Both the position numbers and the translations under genes were made by a program. Below the pieces are notes generated by a model that did not search any database, had not been told where the DNA came from, and saw only the letters and a program-made list of their open reading frames with translations. Positions 7,133-15,471 of a stretch of DNA of 17,169 bases are shown piece after piece. Source of the DNA: Spirochaetaceae bacterium (GTDB taxonomy: Bacteria > Spirochaetota > Spirochaetia > SZUA-6 > Fen-1364); the NCBI GenBank assembly GCA_003170115.1, contig PMZS01000283.1:1-17169 (forward strand), in the 5' to 3' direction. Positions within the stretch are counted from its first letter, which is position 1. The number at the start of each line of letters is the position of its first letter.

Positions 7133-8683
7133 TCAGCCGGCGCTCGACGTCCAGCCGTTGATCGATTCAAGCAACGCCGCGTACCGTTCGGTTCTCCTGC
7201 GCCCCGCCTCGATCCGCCGTGGATCCGGCTGCGTGACGGCACCGGTCCGGATCCATCGCGCCGCTGTACCCTCCATGTCCCGCAGCGTTCCCTCGGCGTA
7301 TCCGGCAAGCAGCGCCGAGCCCAGCGGCGCACCCCCGGCTCCCATGACCTGAACGATGGGCACACCAAGGGTGTCGGCCTTGATCCGGTTCCAGACCGCG
7401 CTCTTCTCCCCTCCGCCGGTGACGCGCACCTCGGTGACCGTGCCTGCGCCGAACAGGCTCTCCAGGGTTCGAAGGTAGATGCCGTATTCCAGTACGACAC
7501 CTTCCAGCACGGCGCGGAAGAGGTGGCCGGGCCCATGGCTCCACGCCAGCCCGACCCACGCGCCTCGCAGCCGTGGCTGGCTCGGGCTGACCCTGCCTCC
7601 GAGATGGGGGACAAAGATCGGGTCATCGTCCGCCGGGTTCACCGCGGCGGCCATCTCGTTCAGCCGGTCGAAGTCCCGCGCGGCAGCCGCGGAGCCTGCC
7701 CCTGAGAGGGAGCCCGCCCCGGCAAGCCCGCCGGCGATCTGCTCGCGGAACCACTCGAGGTTCATTCCTCCGCCATTGATGTAGGCGTACGGATGCCAGA
7801 GACCGGGGACGGCCGAGCGGCCGCAGCTGAGCACCATTGCCTTCTCATCAGCGCGGTACTCCGCGGTGGTGGCGGCGAACACCGAAGCGGTGCCGGCGAC
7901 ATCCACACTGATGCCCGGTCGGGTCGCGCCGCAGGAGAGGAAGCTCGCCGCGGTGTCCCCGCATCCCGCGACTATCGGCACCCCGGCCGGCAGGCCGGAG
8001 GCCTTCGCCATGGCCGGCACCAGCTGGCCGATGACGTCGTGGGACGCAACGATCCTGGGCAGCACCGCCGAGTCGACGCCGAAGCGCACGCAGAGAGCCT
8101 GGTCCCAGGCCGCGGCACGGGTGTCCGCGAAGCCCGAGAAGTGAAGGTAGCTGGTATCGATGAATGCGCGGCTGCCGTCGAGCCCGCACAGCCGCATGGC
8201 GGCGTATCCTCCGGGCTGCACGAAGCAGCGGACCCGTTCGTACGTCTTCGGCTGCTCGTGCTTCCACCAGAGGATCTTCGGACCATGGTTGAAGCTGGGA
8301 GGGCCGCCTGCTTTCCGCACGATCTCGGCGCCCGCCTCTTTCTGCATGTGTTCAATCCAGGGAGCGCAGCGAGTGTCCAGCCATGAGTCGTAGGGGGTGA
8401 CGTGCATCCCGTCTTCGCCCACGCCGATGACGCCCGCCATCTGGCCGTCGATGGCAAGCGCGCGCACGGTTCCCGCACCGTCCGCGCGGGCCGCACACTC
8501 GGCGATCACTTCGCATGTGGAGCGCACCTGGCGCTCGGGATCTTCTTCAACGGAGCCTGGCACTGGATGAAGCAGCTCGGACTTGCGGAACGCTTCACCG
8601 AGGCACCGCCCGTCCATGTCGTACACGGCAGCCTTGACGCCCTGGGTCCCGATGTCCACTCCGATGAAAAGCCGGTTTTTCAT
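7133..8683 (-). CDS. FGGY-family carbohydrate kinase (xylulokinase-like)
   Basis: A 516-residue two-domain FGGY kinase, which transfers phosphate from ATP to a sugar, polyol or sugar acid. The N-terminal phosphate loop is GVDIGTQGVKAAVYD (8-22), the substrate strand is DGQMAG (79-84, compare GQMHG of xylulokinases), and the catalytic base is Asp243 in GCGDTAAS. The C-terminal ATPase half carries VTGGGEKSAVWNRIKAD and a Gly/Ala-rich helix near the end. The ATG at 8683 overlaps the TGA of the dehydrogenase gene as ATGA, so the two are translationally coupled. Substrate within the family (xylulose, ribulose, fuculose, gluconate, erythritol and others) cannot be read from the motifs. A second FGGY kinase of only distant similarity sits in the divergent operon. 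Confidence 0.92.
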   Translation of the reverse strand: MKNRLFIGVDIGTQGVKAAVYDMDGRCLGEAFRKSELLHPVPGSVEEDPERQVRSTCEVIAECAARADGAGTVRALAIDGQMAGVIGVGEDGMHVTPYDSWLDTRCAPWIEHMQKEAGAEIVRKAGGPPSFNHGPKILWWKHEQPKTYERVRCFVQPGGYAAMRLCGLDGSRAFIDTSYLHFSGFADTRAAAWDQALCVRFGVDSAVLPRIVASHDVIGQLVPAMAKASGLPAGVPIVAGCGDTAASFLSCGATRPGISVDVAGTASVFAATTAEYRADEKAMVLSCGRSAVPGLWHPYAYINGGGMNLEWFREQIAGGLAGAGSLSGAGSAAAARDFDRLNEMAAAVNPADDDPIFVPHLGGRVSPSQPRLRGAWVGLAWSHGPGHLFRAVLEGVVLEYGIYLRTLESLFGAGTVTEVRVTGGGEKSAVWNRIKADTLGVPIVQVMGAGGAPLGSALLAGYAEGTLRDMEGTAARWIRTGAVTQPDPRRIEAGRRRTERYAALLESINGWTSSAG

Positions 8684-9729
8684 GCGAACTCGATGATGTT
8701 CTTCAGCCCCTTGCCCTGCATGACCTGTTCGAAGGAGGCGCGGATCTCGTCCAGGGGCGTTTTCATCGTGACGAGATCCTTCACCACCAGCCGTCCCGAG
8801 GCCACCAGCGCAAGAGTCTGCCTGTACTGGATGAGGCTTTGGCGCGAAGTGCCCGTGATCGTGATCTGCTTGTAGTGCACCAGGTTGGTGTCCAGGGACA
8901 CCTTGCTCTTGCCGTCCGGCAGCCCGCCGAAGAACATCACCCGGCCATTCAATCCGACGACCTCCAGGGCGAGAACCTGCGCCTCCGCGGACGGCGCAGC
9001 CGTGATGCAGACGGTCACACCATTGCCGGCGGTAAGCTCGGAAAGGCGTTCCTTCAGTCCCGCGCTTTCAAGGGCGATGATCGCGGGCTCCACTTTTCGG
9101 CAGAGGGAAAGCCTTTCGGCGCTCAGGTCGTTCATGAAAACCTTCGCGGCACCGGCCATGAGGGCGACCTTCGCGTGCATGAGGCCGATGGGACCCGCGC
9201 CGATGACCAGCACGGTGTCCCCCGGGACGATGGCAATTCTCTGGAACGCGTTATAGACACAGGCCAGGGGCTCGACGAGCGCGGCGGATACGAAGTCCGC
9301 GCCTTCCGGGATCGGCGCAAGGTTGCCCTGGGACACCGCCTCACGGGGGATCAGCATGAAAGGGGCGAACCCGCCGGGGATGTTGATGCCGAATGCCCTG
9401 AAGGTGGCGCACATCTGGGTGTTGCCGCTCACGCACTGGTCGCAGACTCCGCAGCCCATGTTGGGGGCCACGGCGATGGGCATGCCCGCGCTGTAGCCGT
9501 GCACGTCGGGGCCCGCGGACTCGACGATGCCGCTCACTTCGTGCCCGAGCACCAGCGGGTTCCCAGGGGTGGCACCGCGCGCGCCGTTCCTGTACATGCG
9601 GATGTCCGTGCCGCATACCGCGGCGGCCTTCACACGGAGGAGCACCTCTCCGACCCCCGGTTCGGGGACCGGCATCTCCTCCACCCGAAGATCTTCCTTT
9701 CCATACAGGCGGGCCGCCCGCATCGTCAT
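8680..9729 (-). CDS. Zinc-dependent MDR alcohol/polyol dehydrogenase
   Basis: A 349-residue medium-chain dehydrogenase of the sorbitol/threonine dehydrogenase type. Catalytic zinc ligands are Cys39 (VCGTDIRMY), His63 and Glu64 (LGHEVSG); the structural zinc site is C93-x2-C96-x2-C99-x7-C107. The nucleotide motif VIGAGPIGL is followed by an acidic MNDLSAERL strand end, favouring NAD. It should oxidise a secondary hydroxyl of a sugar alcohol, sugar or sugar acid. The ATG at 9729 overlaps the preceding TGA (ATGA) with AAAGGA upstream; a second in-frame ATG two codons on is possible. It sits second in the operon between the Gfo/Idh dehydrogenase and the kinase, fitting an oxidation-then-phosphorylation order. 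Confidence 0.93.
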   Translation of the reverse strand: MTMRAARLYGKEDLRVEEMPVPEPGVGEVLLRVKAAAVCGTDIRMYRNGARGATPGNPLVLGHEVSGIVESAGPDVHGYSAGMPIAVAPNMGCGVCDQCVSGNTQMCATFRAFGINIPGGFAPFMLIPREAVSQGNLAPIPEGADFVSAALVEPLACVYNAFQRIAIVPGDTVLVIGAGPIGLMHAKVALMAGAAKVFMNDLSAERLSLCRKVEPAIIALESAGLKERLSELTAGNGVTVCITAAPSAEAQVLALEVVGLNGRVMFFGGLPDGKSKVSLDTNLVHYKQITITGTSRQSLIQYRQTLALVASGRLVVKDLVTMKTPLDEIRASFEQVMQGKGLKNIIEFA

Positions 9730-10766
9730 TGCGTCTTCCTTTCCACGCGCACCGGGGCGCGCTCCACGATGGAACGGTTGCCCGCGTTCACCACCGCGAC
9801 GGCCATCCTGCCGTCGATCCCGCGCACGCGCGGCGGCCGGTCCTCCAGGATGCTGTCCACGAAATCCTGGTCCTCCGCGGCGTAGGCCCCGGTAAAGAGC
9901 GTGCGCCAGCTCTTTACGAAGGGCTGCACGATGCCTTTCGCGGTGGAACAGGCAACGACGAAGTCCTGCTCCCTGCGGCCGACGAACATGACCCCCGAGG
10001 TGCCCACTATCTCCATGCGAGCGTCGTACCCGTATCCCACGGACACCGCGCCGTCGATGAAACCCTGCCTCCCGTTCTCGAAACGACAGACCATCGCCAC
10101 GTTGTCGTAGAAGTCAGGATATTTCCGGGCGGCCTGGGGGCAGCGGAAATTGCCGCCGATGGCGTAGACCTCGTCGATCTCGCTTCCGACGAACCAGCGT
10201 GCCGCGTCGATGTCGTGGCTGTTCACCTCGGCAAGCGGGCCGTTGCTTTTCCGGATATCGTACATCCATTCCTGCGGCACACTGGGGCCGTGCGTGAGGG
10301 ACTTCACGAGCACCACGTCCCCGATCTCACCGCCCTCTACCCTTTCCTTTGCCGCCCGGAAGCTGTCGTCGTACCGGCGCATGAAACCGATCTGGAGTTT
10401 TACCTTGCCCGCGGCGCAGGCGGCAATCATCTCGTCGCACTCCCGCACGTCCATAGCCATCGGTTTTTCACAGAGCACGTGCTTGCCTGCCCGTGCCGCC
10501 TTGAGAACTATTTCCCTGTGAAGAGAAGTCGGTGTGACGACGACCACCGCGTCGACGCGGGAGTCGGCCAGCGCCTCGTTGTAGTCCGAGTACCCGGTCT
10601 CCACTTCCAGCTCGCGCTGCGCCTCCTGCAGCGTCGGAGCATGAGGATCAGCCAGAGCGATCAGCCGGGCGCGGGCAATCCCGCGCGCAAAATTCCGGGC
10701 ATGGATCATCCCTGCCCTGCCCGAGCCAATGACACAGATACCAAGCCGTTTCGCGACAGGATTCAT
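9726..10766 (-). CDS. Gfo/Idh/MocA-family NAD(P)-dependent oxidoreductase
   Basis: First gene of the leftward operon. The protein has an N-terminal Rossmann fold (VIGSGRAGMIHARNF, Gly14-Gly19), ALADPH at the second strand end, the family signature CEKPMAMD (EKP at 100-102), and a myo-inositol-dehydrogenase-like catalytic segment around His184 (NSHDIDAARW). The position four residues before that His, usually Asp in inositol dehydrogenases, is Glu180. I chose ATG 10766 (346 residues) because AAGGGA lies upstream; the GTG at 10787 has no ribosome site. It probably oxidises a ring or chain hydroxyl of a cyclitol, sugar or glycoside. Substrate unknown; family certain. Confidence 0.92.
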   Translation of the reverse strand: MNPVAKRLGICVIGSGRAGMIHARNFARGIARARLIALADPHAPTLQEAQRELEVETGYSDYNEALADSRVDAVVVVTPTSLHREIVLKAARAGKHVLCEKPMAMDVRECDEMIAACAAGKVKLQIGFMRRYDDSFRAAKERVEGGEIGDVVLVKSLTHGPSVPQEWMYDIRKSNGPLAEVNSHDIDAARWFVGSEIDEVYAIGGNFRCPQAARKYPDFYDNVAMVCRFENGRQGFIDGAVSVGYGYDARMEIVGTSGVMFVGRREQDFVVACSTAKGIVQPFVKSWRTLFTGAYAAEDQDFVDSILEDRPPRVRGIDGRMAVAVVNAGNRSIVERAPVRVERKTQ

Positions 10767-10825
10767 TGTGGTAGATTTCCCTTGCACTCAGAGACTTGCC
10801 GAAGCAGTCCGAATTCCTGCCCTTG

Positions 10826-10854
10826 GTAGTACGCTTCTTGTCAAATGTTGTCAA
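10826..10854 (-). promoter_or_regulatory. Sigma-70-like promoter of the eight-gene leftward operon
   Basis: On the minus strand TTGACA (10854-10849) is followed after 17 bases by TACTAC (10831-10826). The start of transcription would be near 10819, about 50 bases before the Gfo/Idh ATG. The -35 is perfect; the -10 is a weak match, as expected for a regulated promoter. The 17-bp operator-like element at 10838-10854 covers the -35 box and much of the spacer. Confidence 0.5.
10838..10854. promoter_or_regulatory. Candidate operator TTGTCA-AATGT-TGTCAA
   Basis: A 17-bp element with two TTGWCA-type half-sites in inverted orientation; read directly it is also TTGTCAA-ATG-TTGTCAA. It matches the perfect inverted repeat at 16762-16778 at 14 of 17 positions. 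It lies over the -35 region of the leftward promoter, the classic position for a repressor. I do not recognise the cognate regulator. Confidence 0.5.
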
Positions 10855-10904
10855 GTTGTAGTTTATGTTATCACTTTGTCGCCGGCCGCTCGATATGAAA
10901 AGAC

Positions 10905-10933
10905 TTGACAGCCAAACATCACGATGCTACGAT
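10905..10933 (+). promoter_or_regulatory. Sigma-70-like promoter of the rightward operon
   Basis: TTGACA (10905-10910), 17 bases, then TACGAT (10928-10933). Transcription would begin near 10940, just before the GTGAC-GTC-GTCAC palindrome and about 50 bases before the GntR-remnant ATG at 10993. It would drive the remnant, the DeoC-family aldolase and the four following genes. Confidence 0.55.
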
Positions 10934-10951
10934 GATGCGCTTCCAGACATC

Positions 10952-10964
10952 GTGACGTCGTCAC
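10952..10964. promoter_or_regulatory. Palindrome GTGAC-GTC-GTCAC below the rightward promoter
   Basis: A perfect 5-3-5 inverted repeat starting roughly 12 bases after the predicted transcription start. Its place between the promoter and the regulator-remnant gene suggests an operator, perhaps the former autoregulatory site of the GntR-family protein. The sequence differs from the TTGWCA element, so two regulators may act on this intergenic region. Confidence 0.35.
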
Positions 10965-10992
10965 CAGTAGGGGCCGTGGAAGGATCAAGGCG

Positions 10993-11181
10993 ATGGAAAG
11001 GGCTATCCCGCGGTACCTTTGGGTCTGCAACGCGCTGAAAAACCAGATTGAAACAGAAGATCATGAGGTCAGCGACTTCCTGCCGCCTGAGCCGGAGAGG
11101 CTGCAGATCCCTGAGCACTCACCGCTCCTGGTCGTGAGGCGGACCGAGGTGGCGGTCGGGACCAGGAGCCAGGCCGAATGA
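10993..11181 (+). pseudogene. Remnant of a GntR-family (UTRA-type) transcription regulator
   Basis: The 62-residue product begins like a GntR winged-helix domain (PRYLWVCNALKNQIE, then VSDFLPPEPE) but then jumps to RLQIPEHSPLLVVRRTEVAV. That segment resembles the start of the UTRA effector domain of HutC-type GntR proteins. The recognition helix, the wing and most of the effector domain are missing, so about 200 residues are gone through an internal deletion plus loss of the C-terminus. Expression signals survive: promoter at 10905-10933 and GGAAGGA eight bases before the ATG. The TGA overlaps the aldolase ATG (ATGA), so the remnant may be retained as a leader that couples translation. The gene could not encode a working DNA-binding protein. 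Confidence 0.6.
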
Positions 11182-11876
11182 CCCTCACTGCCCGGGACGT
11201 GGCGCAGCTCATCGATATCAGCGCCGTTCAAGCGCCTCACGGCGCGGCGGAGATCCGCGGCCTGGTGGAGAGCGCCAAGGCCTACCATTTCATAGCAGTG
11301 CACGTACTGCCCTGTTGGGTCACCTTCCTGAAGGACCTGCTCGTCGGCAGCCCCGGGATCCTGATCGGCTCGCCGGTCGGCTTCCCGGGTGGCGCTCACC
11401 GCACCGAGATCAAGGTAGCGGAGGCGAAGCTGCTCGTGCAGGACGGCGTCCAGGAAATGGACATGATGCTGAACGTCGGCAAGCTGCGTTCCGGCGAGGA
11501 TGCATACTGTGAGGAGGATATCAGCGCCGTGGTGCGCGCCGCCGGCGATGTGCCTGTGAAGGTGATCCTCGAGGTCCACTATTTGAGCCGGGACCAGCTG
11601 AAACGGGCCTGCGAGGTGTGCATCAACGCAGGGGCCGCGTACGTGAAGACCGCCACCGGCTGGGCACCCAGCGGCGCGACGCTTGACGTCGTGCAGTTCA
11701 TCACTTCATTTGTCGGTTCAGCGATCAAGGTAAAGGCAGCGGGCAACATTCGGACCATCGAGACGCTTGTCACCATGTACCGCATGGGAGTCTCCCGTTT
11801 CGGCATCAACCTCATCTCGTCAGTGGACATCGTGAAGTCCGTGGCCGCTCTGCCAGGCGGAGTGGTCGAAGTCTGA
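11178..11876 (+). CDS. DeoC-family aldolase (deoxyribose-phosphate aldolase-like, divergent)
   Basis: A 232-residue class I aldolase of the DeoC/LacD family. Deoxyribose-phosphate aldolase cleaves 2-deoxyribose 5-phosphate to acetaldehyde and glyceraldehyde 3-phosphate. Catalytic residues are conserved: Asp95 (QEMDMMLNVG), the Schiff-base Lys157 (YVKTATGW) and the second Lys186 (VKAAGNIRT). Two regions are unusual: the N-terminal LIDHT-type motif is LIDISAV, and the C-terminal phosphate-binding loop reads RFGINLIS where E. coli has RFGASSLL, so the two phosphate-contacting serines are absent. The true substrate may therefore differ. AGGAG precedes the ATG, which overlaps the regulator remnant; the kinase gene follows within 12 bases. 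If acetaldehyde is a product, the aldehyde oxidoreductase of the other operon could consume it. Confidence 0.88.
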   Translation: MTLTARDVAQLIDISAVQAPHGAAEIRGLVESAKAYHFIAVHVLPCWVTFLKDLLVGSPGILIGSPVGFPGGAHRTEIKVAEAKLLVQDGVQEMDMMLNVGKLRSGEDAYCEEDISAVVRAAGDVPVKVILEVHYLSRDQLKRACEVCINAGAAYVKTATGWAPSGATLDVVQFITSFVGSAIKVKAAGNIRTIETLVTMYRMGVSRFGINLISSVDIVKSVAALPGGVVEV

Positions 11877-11887
11877 GGGGAATGGGC

Positions 11888-13408
11888 ATGGCGAAGACCA
11901 TCATTGCCTACGACCTGGGCACGGGAGGCGCCAAGGCATCCCTCTATGCGGTGGACGGGACCTGCCTGGCCAGCACCTTCGTGCCCTACGAGACGATCTA
12001 TCCGAACGCAGGCTGGCACGAGCAGCGCCCCGAGGACTGGTGGAAGGCAATCGCCACCGGCACGCGCGCCCTGATGAAACAAAAGCCTGCCTCTCCCGCT
12101 GATGTGGATTGCTGTGCCATCTCGGGCCAGAGCCTCGCCGTGATCCCCCTCGATGAGAAGGGCGCACTGCTGCGGGATTCCATCCCGATCTGGTCGGATA
12201 CGCGTGCATCCCGGCAGACGGCCGAGTTCTTCAAGACGGTGGACCGTGACCGCTGGTACATGACCACCGGAAACGGTTTTCCCGCGGAGTGCTATTCCGT
12301 GTTCAAGATCATGTGGTACCGCGACAACGAGCCGGATCTCTTCTCCCGAACCGCACTGGTGCTCGGCTCAAAGGACTACATCAATCTCCGCCTGACGGGA
12401 AAGACCTTTACGGACTATTCCTATGCATCCGGCACTGGCATCTACGACCTCATGGGCTGGAAGTACGCGGAGGAGTTCATCCGTGCCAGCGGGCTGTCTC
12501 CCGCGCTCTTTCCTTCAATTGTCCCTTCGACCCGGATCATCGGCACGCTCACCGACCTTGCGGCGGAAGCGCTGGGACTTCACCCGGGTGTGAAAGTGGC
12601 CTGCGGGGGCGTGGACAATTCCTGCATGGCGCTGGGCGCGCGCAACACGGGCGAAGGCAGGGTGTACACGTCCCTGGGATCCTCTTCGTGGATCGCGGTC
12701 TCCTCGGCAAAGCCGGTCCTGGATCCAAAGGTGAAGCCATACGTTTTCACGCACGTGATCCCGGGGCTGTTTACATCCGCGGTGAGCATCTTTGCCGGGG
12801 GCAGCTCCTTCCGCTGGATCCGTGACGTGCTGATGGGCGGCGATGCGCCGGAAATGTATGACCGCATGAACGAGCTTGCCGCGGCATCGCCAGTCGGCGC
12901 GCACCAGCTTCTCTTCAATCCCAGCCTGGCCGGCGGGAGCTCGCAGGAGCCCAGCCCGCACATCCGAGGCGCATTTGCCGGCATTGATCTGCGCCACACT
13001 CGAGGAGACCTCGTCCGTGCCGGCATGGAAGGAATCGCGATGAATCTCGGGGCGGTGCTGGAGGTGCTGCGGAGGTTCGTGCCGCTTGCCCCCGAAATGC
13101 TGATGGTCGGCGGCGGGAGCAAGAGCGCCCTGTGGCGCCAGATCTTCGCCGATGTCTACGGCATGGAGTGCGTGAAGACCAACGTCGACCAGGAGGCGGG
13201 CTCCCTGGGCGCCGCCGCCGTGGCCGCCGTGGGTGCCGGGCTCTGGAAAAGTTTTGATGCCATAGACCAGGTCCACAAGGTGCAGGACGTGGCGAGGCCC
13301 GTCCCCGGCAACGTGGAGAAATACCGCAGGCTCATGCCCGCCTTCGAAATGGTGCGGCGGCACCAGGCCGAGCTGGGCGAGCTGCTCGCAAAGGAGGAAA
13401 TGAGATGA
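11888..13408 (+). CDS. FGGY-family carbohydrate kinase (second copy)
   Basis: A 506-residue FGGY kinase from ATG 11888, chosen because GAGGGG lies seven bases upstream; ATG 11882 is too close to that site. The N-terminal phosphate loop is AYDLGTGGAKASLY (7-20), the substrate strand is ISGQSLAV (78-85), the catalytic Asp243 lies in GGVDNSCMALG, and the C-terminal half carries VGGGSKSALWRQIFADVYG. It probably phosphorylates a ketose, polyol or deoxy sugar, providing the phosphorylated substrate for the adjacent DeoC-family aldolase. It is not a recent duplicate of the kinase at 7133-8683: shared sequence is limited to family motifs. The TGA overlaps the next ATG. Confidence 0.92.
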   Translation: MAKTIIAYDLGTGGAKASLYAVDGTCLASTFVPYETIYPNAGWHEQRPEDWWKAIATGTRALMKQKPASPADVDCCAISGQSLAVIPLDEKGALLRDSIPIWSDTRASRQTAEFFKTVDRDRWYMTTGNGFPAECYSVFKIMWYRDNEPDLFSRTALVLGSKDYINLRLTGKTFTDYSYASGTGIYDLMGWKYAEEFIRASGLSPALFPSIVPSTRIIGTLTDLAAEALGLHPGVKVACGGVDNSCMALGARNTGEGRVYTSLGSSSWIAVSSAKPVLDPKVKPYVFTHVIPGLFTSAVSIFAGGSSFRWIRDVLMGGDAPEMYDRMNELAAASPVGAHQLLFNPSLAGGSSQEPSPHIRGAFAGIDLRHTRGDLVRAGMEGIAMNLGAVLEVLRRFVPLAPEMLMVGGGSKSALWRQIFADVYGMECVKTNVDQEAGSLGAAAVAAVGAGLWKSFDAIDQVHKVQDVARPVPGNVEKYRRLMPAFEMVRRHQAELGELLAKEEMR

Positions 13409-14376
13409 AGATCGGCTTGTTCACGGCAACCTACCTGGACACGAAGCTGGAAGAGGTCTGCACGATGGCCGCCGGGCTGGGCTACGAAGCGGTTGAGATG
13501 CCGGCGTTCGCCGGTAACCCGCACCTGGACATCGAACAGATCGTGAAAGGCTCGAACGCGAAGGGGCTTCTCTCAATGCTGAAGGAACGCGGGCTCATCA
13601 TCTCCGCCCTGGCCAACCACCCCGAAGGCCAGATCGTGCTCGGACCCTACGGCAAGGACACGGACGCGATCTTCAAGGGGACGAAGGAAGAGAAGATCGC
13701 GTTCGGCACGGAGCGGATGATCAAAACGGCCCAGGCCGCCCACGCGCTGGGAGTGCCCGTGGTCACCGGGTTTATCGGCTGCGAGAATTTTGGACGATTC
13801 TTTCCCTGGCCGTACGCGAAGGGCTGGGCGGACATGGAGCAGGAGTTCGTGGAGCGCTGGGGGAAGATCCTGGACAAGTTCGCCGAGTACGGGGTGAAGT
13901 TCGCCCACGAGCCGCACCCCAACCAGCTGGTCTACGACGTGGACACTGCACTGCGCGCGGTGGAGCTGTTGGGCGGCCGGAAAGAGTTCGGGTTCAACTT
14001 CGATCCCGCCAATCTCATCTATCTCGACATCAACGTGGAGAACTTCATCGACCAGCTGAAGGGAAGGATTTTCCACGTGCACGCGAAGGACGGGGAGGTG
14101 GTGGACCACAACGTGAAGCGCTCGGGCAGAATCCCGCAGGGTGACTGGCAGAGGCTGGGCCGCGGGTTCCGCTTCCGCATCCCCGGTTGGGGTTCCGTGC
14201 CCTGGAAGAAGGTCATCACGGAGCTTTCCCTGATAGGCTACGACTACGTCATGAGCTACGAGCACGAGGACGTCACCATGAGCAGGCGGGACGGGATCAC
14301 CAAGACGATCGCTTTCCTCAAGCCGCTCCTGATCGATAAACCGTACGAGGGCAGGCACGACGTGCTGTTCGCCTGA
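13405..14376 (+). CDS. TIM-barrel sugar isomerase/epimerase (AP endonuclease 2 family)
   Basis: A 323-residue TIM barrel of the xylose-isomerase-like superfamily (PF01261), the group of IolE, hydroxypyruvate isomerase and tagatose 3-epimerases. Likely metal ligands are Glu169 (FAHEPHP), Asp200 (NFDPANL), His226 (HVHAKDG) and Glu286 (SYEHEDV). MKIGLFTATYLD at the N-terminus and AAGLGYEAVEMPAF are standard first and second strands. The ATG overlaps the kinase stop (ATGA) and follows GGAGG, so translation is coupled. Within the operon it would isomerise or epimerise the sugar before phosphorylation, or act on a keto-sugar made by the dehydrogenase downstream. Cytoplasmic; no signal peptide. Confidence 0.9.
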   Translation: MKIGLFTATYLDTKLEEVCTMAAGLGYEAVEMPAFAGNPHLDIEQIVKGSNAKGLLSMLKERGLIISALANHPEGQIVLGPYGKDTDAIFKGTKEEKIAFGTERMIKTAQAAHALGVPVVTGFIGCENFGRFFPWPYAKGWADMEQEFVERWGKILDKFAEYGVKFAHEPHPNQLVYDVDTALRAVELLGGRKEFGFNFDPANLIYLDINVENFIDQLKGRIFHVHAKDGEVVDHNVKRSGRIPQGDWQRLGRGFRFRIPGWGSVPWKKVITELSLIGYDYVMSYEHEDVTMSRRDGITKTIAFLKPLLIDKPYEGRHDVLFA

Positions 14377-14412
14377 GCGGACGAGCGGACGCGAATGAAA
14401 GGAAGGATGAAC

Positions 14413-15471
14413 ATGTCACAAACGATGAAGGCAGCGGTGGTCGAGAAACCCGGCACCCTGGTGATCAGGCAGGTCCCCGTTCCCACGATCGACGAGAACG
14501 AAGTCCTCATCAAGGTGAAGTATACCGGCATCTGCGGCACCGACTGGAGCATCTTTACCGGCAAGTATTCGGCGGACAAGCTTCCCCTCATCCCGGGGCA
14601 CGAGTTCTCCGGCACGGTGGCGAAAGTGGGCGTGAAGACCAGGGGCATCAAGGAAGGGGACCGTGTCACCGCTGACATCAACATGTCCTGCGGAACCTGC
14701 TTCTACTGCCGCCAGGGACAGAAGCTCATGTGCCGCGATTTCCACCAGTTGGGCATCCACGTGGACGGCACTTACGCGGAGTACGTGAAGGCGCCCTTCG
14801 ACCAGGTGCACAAGCTGCCCGACAGCCTGAGCTTCATGGCCGGCGCGTTCATCGAGCCTGTCTCCTGCGTCATCCACTCCTCGAAAGCGGCCAAGGTCAC
14901 GCACGGAAGCTCCGTGGCGGTCATCGGCAGCGGCCTGGGCGTGCTGCATGGCCTGCTCGCCCGGCTTCGCGGCGCGGCGCCCGTCATCGTGATCGGAGAC
15001 AATGCGAAGCGGCTTGCCATCGCGAAGGAGTTCGGGGTCGACGTCACGATCAATATCAAGGAAGGAAAGGACCCTGTCGCGGAGGTGAGGAAGCTCACCG
15101 ACGGCCGGGGCGCGGACTTCGTCGTGGAGGCGGTCGGCACGTCGAAGACATACCAGCAGGCCTTTGAGATGGTGCGCCCGGGCGGGACGATTGCCGCGTT
15201 CGGCATCTGCGCCGGTGACGACACGATCACGGTGAGACCCTTTGACCTCGTACTGGGAGAGAAGACCGTGGTGGGTTCCTGCGCCGGTGTGGGCACCGAC
15301 TGGACCGACGCAATGGCGCTCATCGCCAACGGCCACATCAAGCCCGAAAGCATGTTCTCCATGATCGTGCCGGTAGAGGAGCTGCAGTCGGCCCTCGAGC
15401 AGCTGCGCACGGATCCGAACCTTTTCAAGGTGTTCGTTTCCACCGAGATTTCCAAGCGGGAGATTCTATGA
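14413..15471 (+). CDS. Zinc-dependent MDR dehydrogenase (threonine/sorbitol dehydrogenase-like, second copy)
   Basis: A 352-residue medium-chain dehydrogenase. Catalytic zinc ligands are Cys41 (ICGTDWSIF), His63 and Glu64 (PGHEFSG) and Glu148 (FIEPVSC); the structural site is C93-x2-C96-x2-C99-x7-C107. The nucleotide loop reads VIGSGLGVLHG rather than the common GAGPIG, with Asp196 (IGDNAKR) at the next strand end, suggesting NAD. I chose ATG 14413 because GGAAGG lies six bases upstream; in-frame ATGs at 14395 and 14407 are worse placed. It should oxidise a secondary alcohol of a polyol, sugar or hydroxy acid. It differs from the MDR enzyme at 8680-9729 throughout, sharing only family motifs. 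The TGA overlaps the next gene. Confidence 0.92.
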   Translation: MSQTMKAAVVEKPGTLVIRQVPVPTIDENEVLIKVKYTGICGTDWSIFTGKYSADKLPLIPGHEFSGTVAKVGVKTRGIKEGDRVTADINMSCGTCFYCRQGQKLMCRDFHQLGIHVDGTYAEYVKAPFDQVHKLPDSLSFMAGAFIEPVSCVIHSSKAAKVTHGSSVAVIGSGLGVLHGLLARLRGAAPVIVIGDNAKRLAIAKEFGVDVTINIKEGKDPVAEVRKLTDGRGADFVVEAVGTSKTYQQAFEMVRPGGTIAAFGICAGDDTITVRPFDLVLGEKTVVGSCAGVGTDWTDAMALIANGHIKPESMFSMIVPVEELQSALEQLRTDPNLFKVFVSTEISKREIL

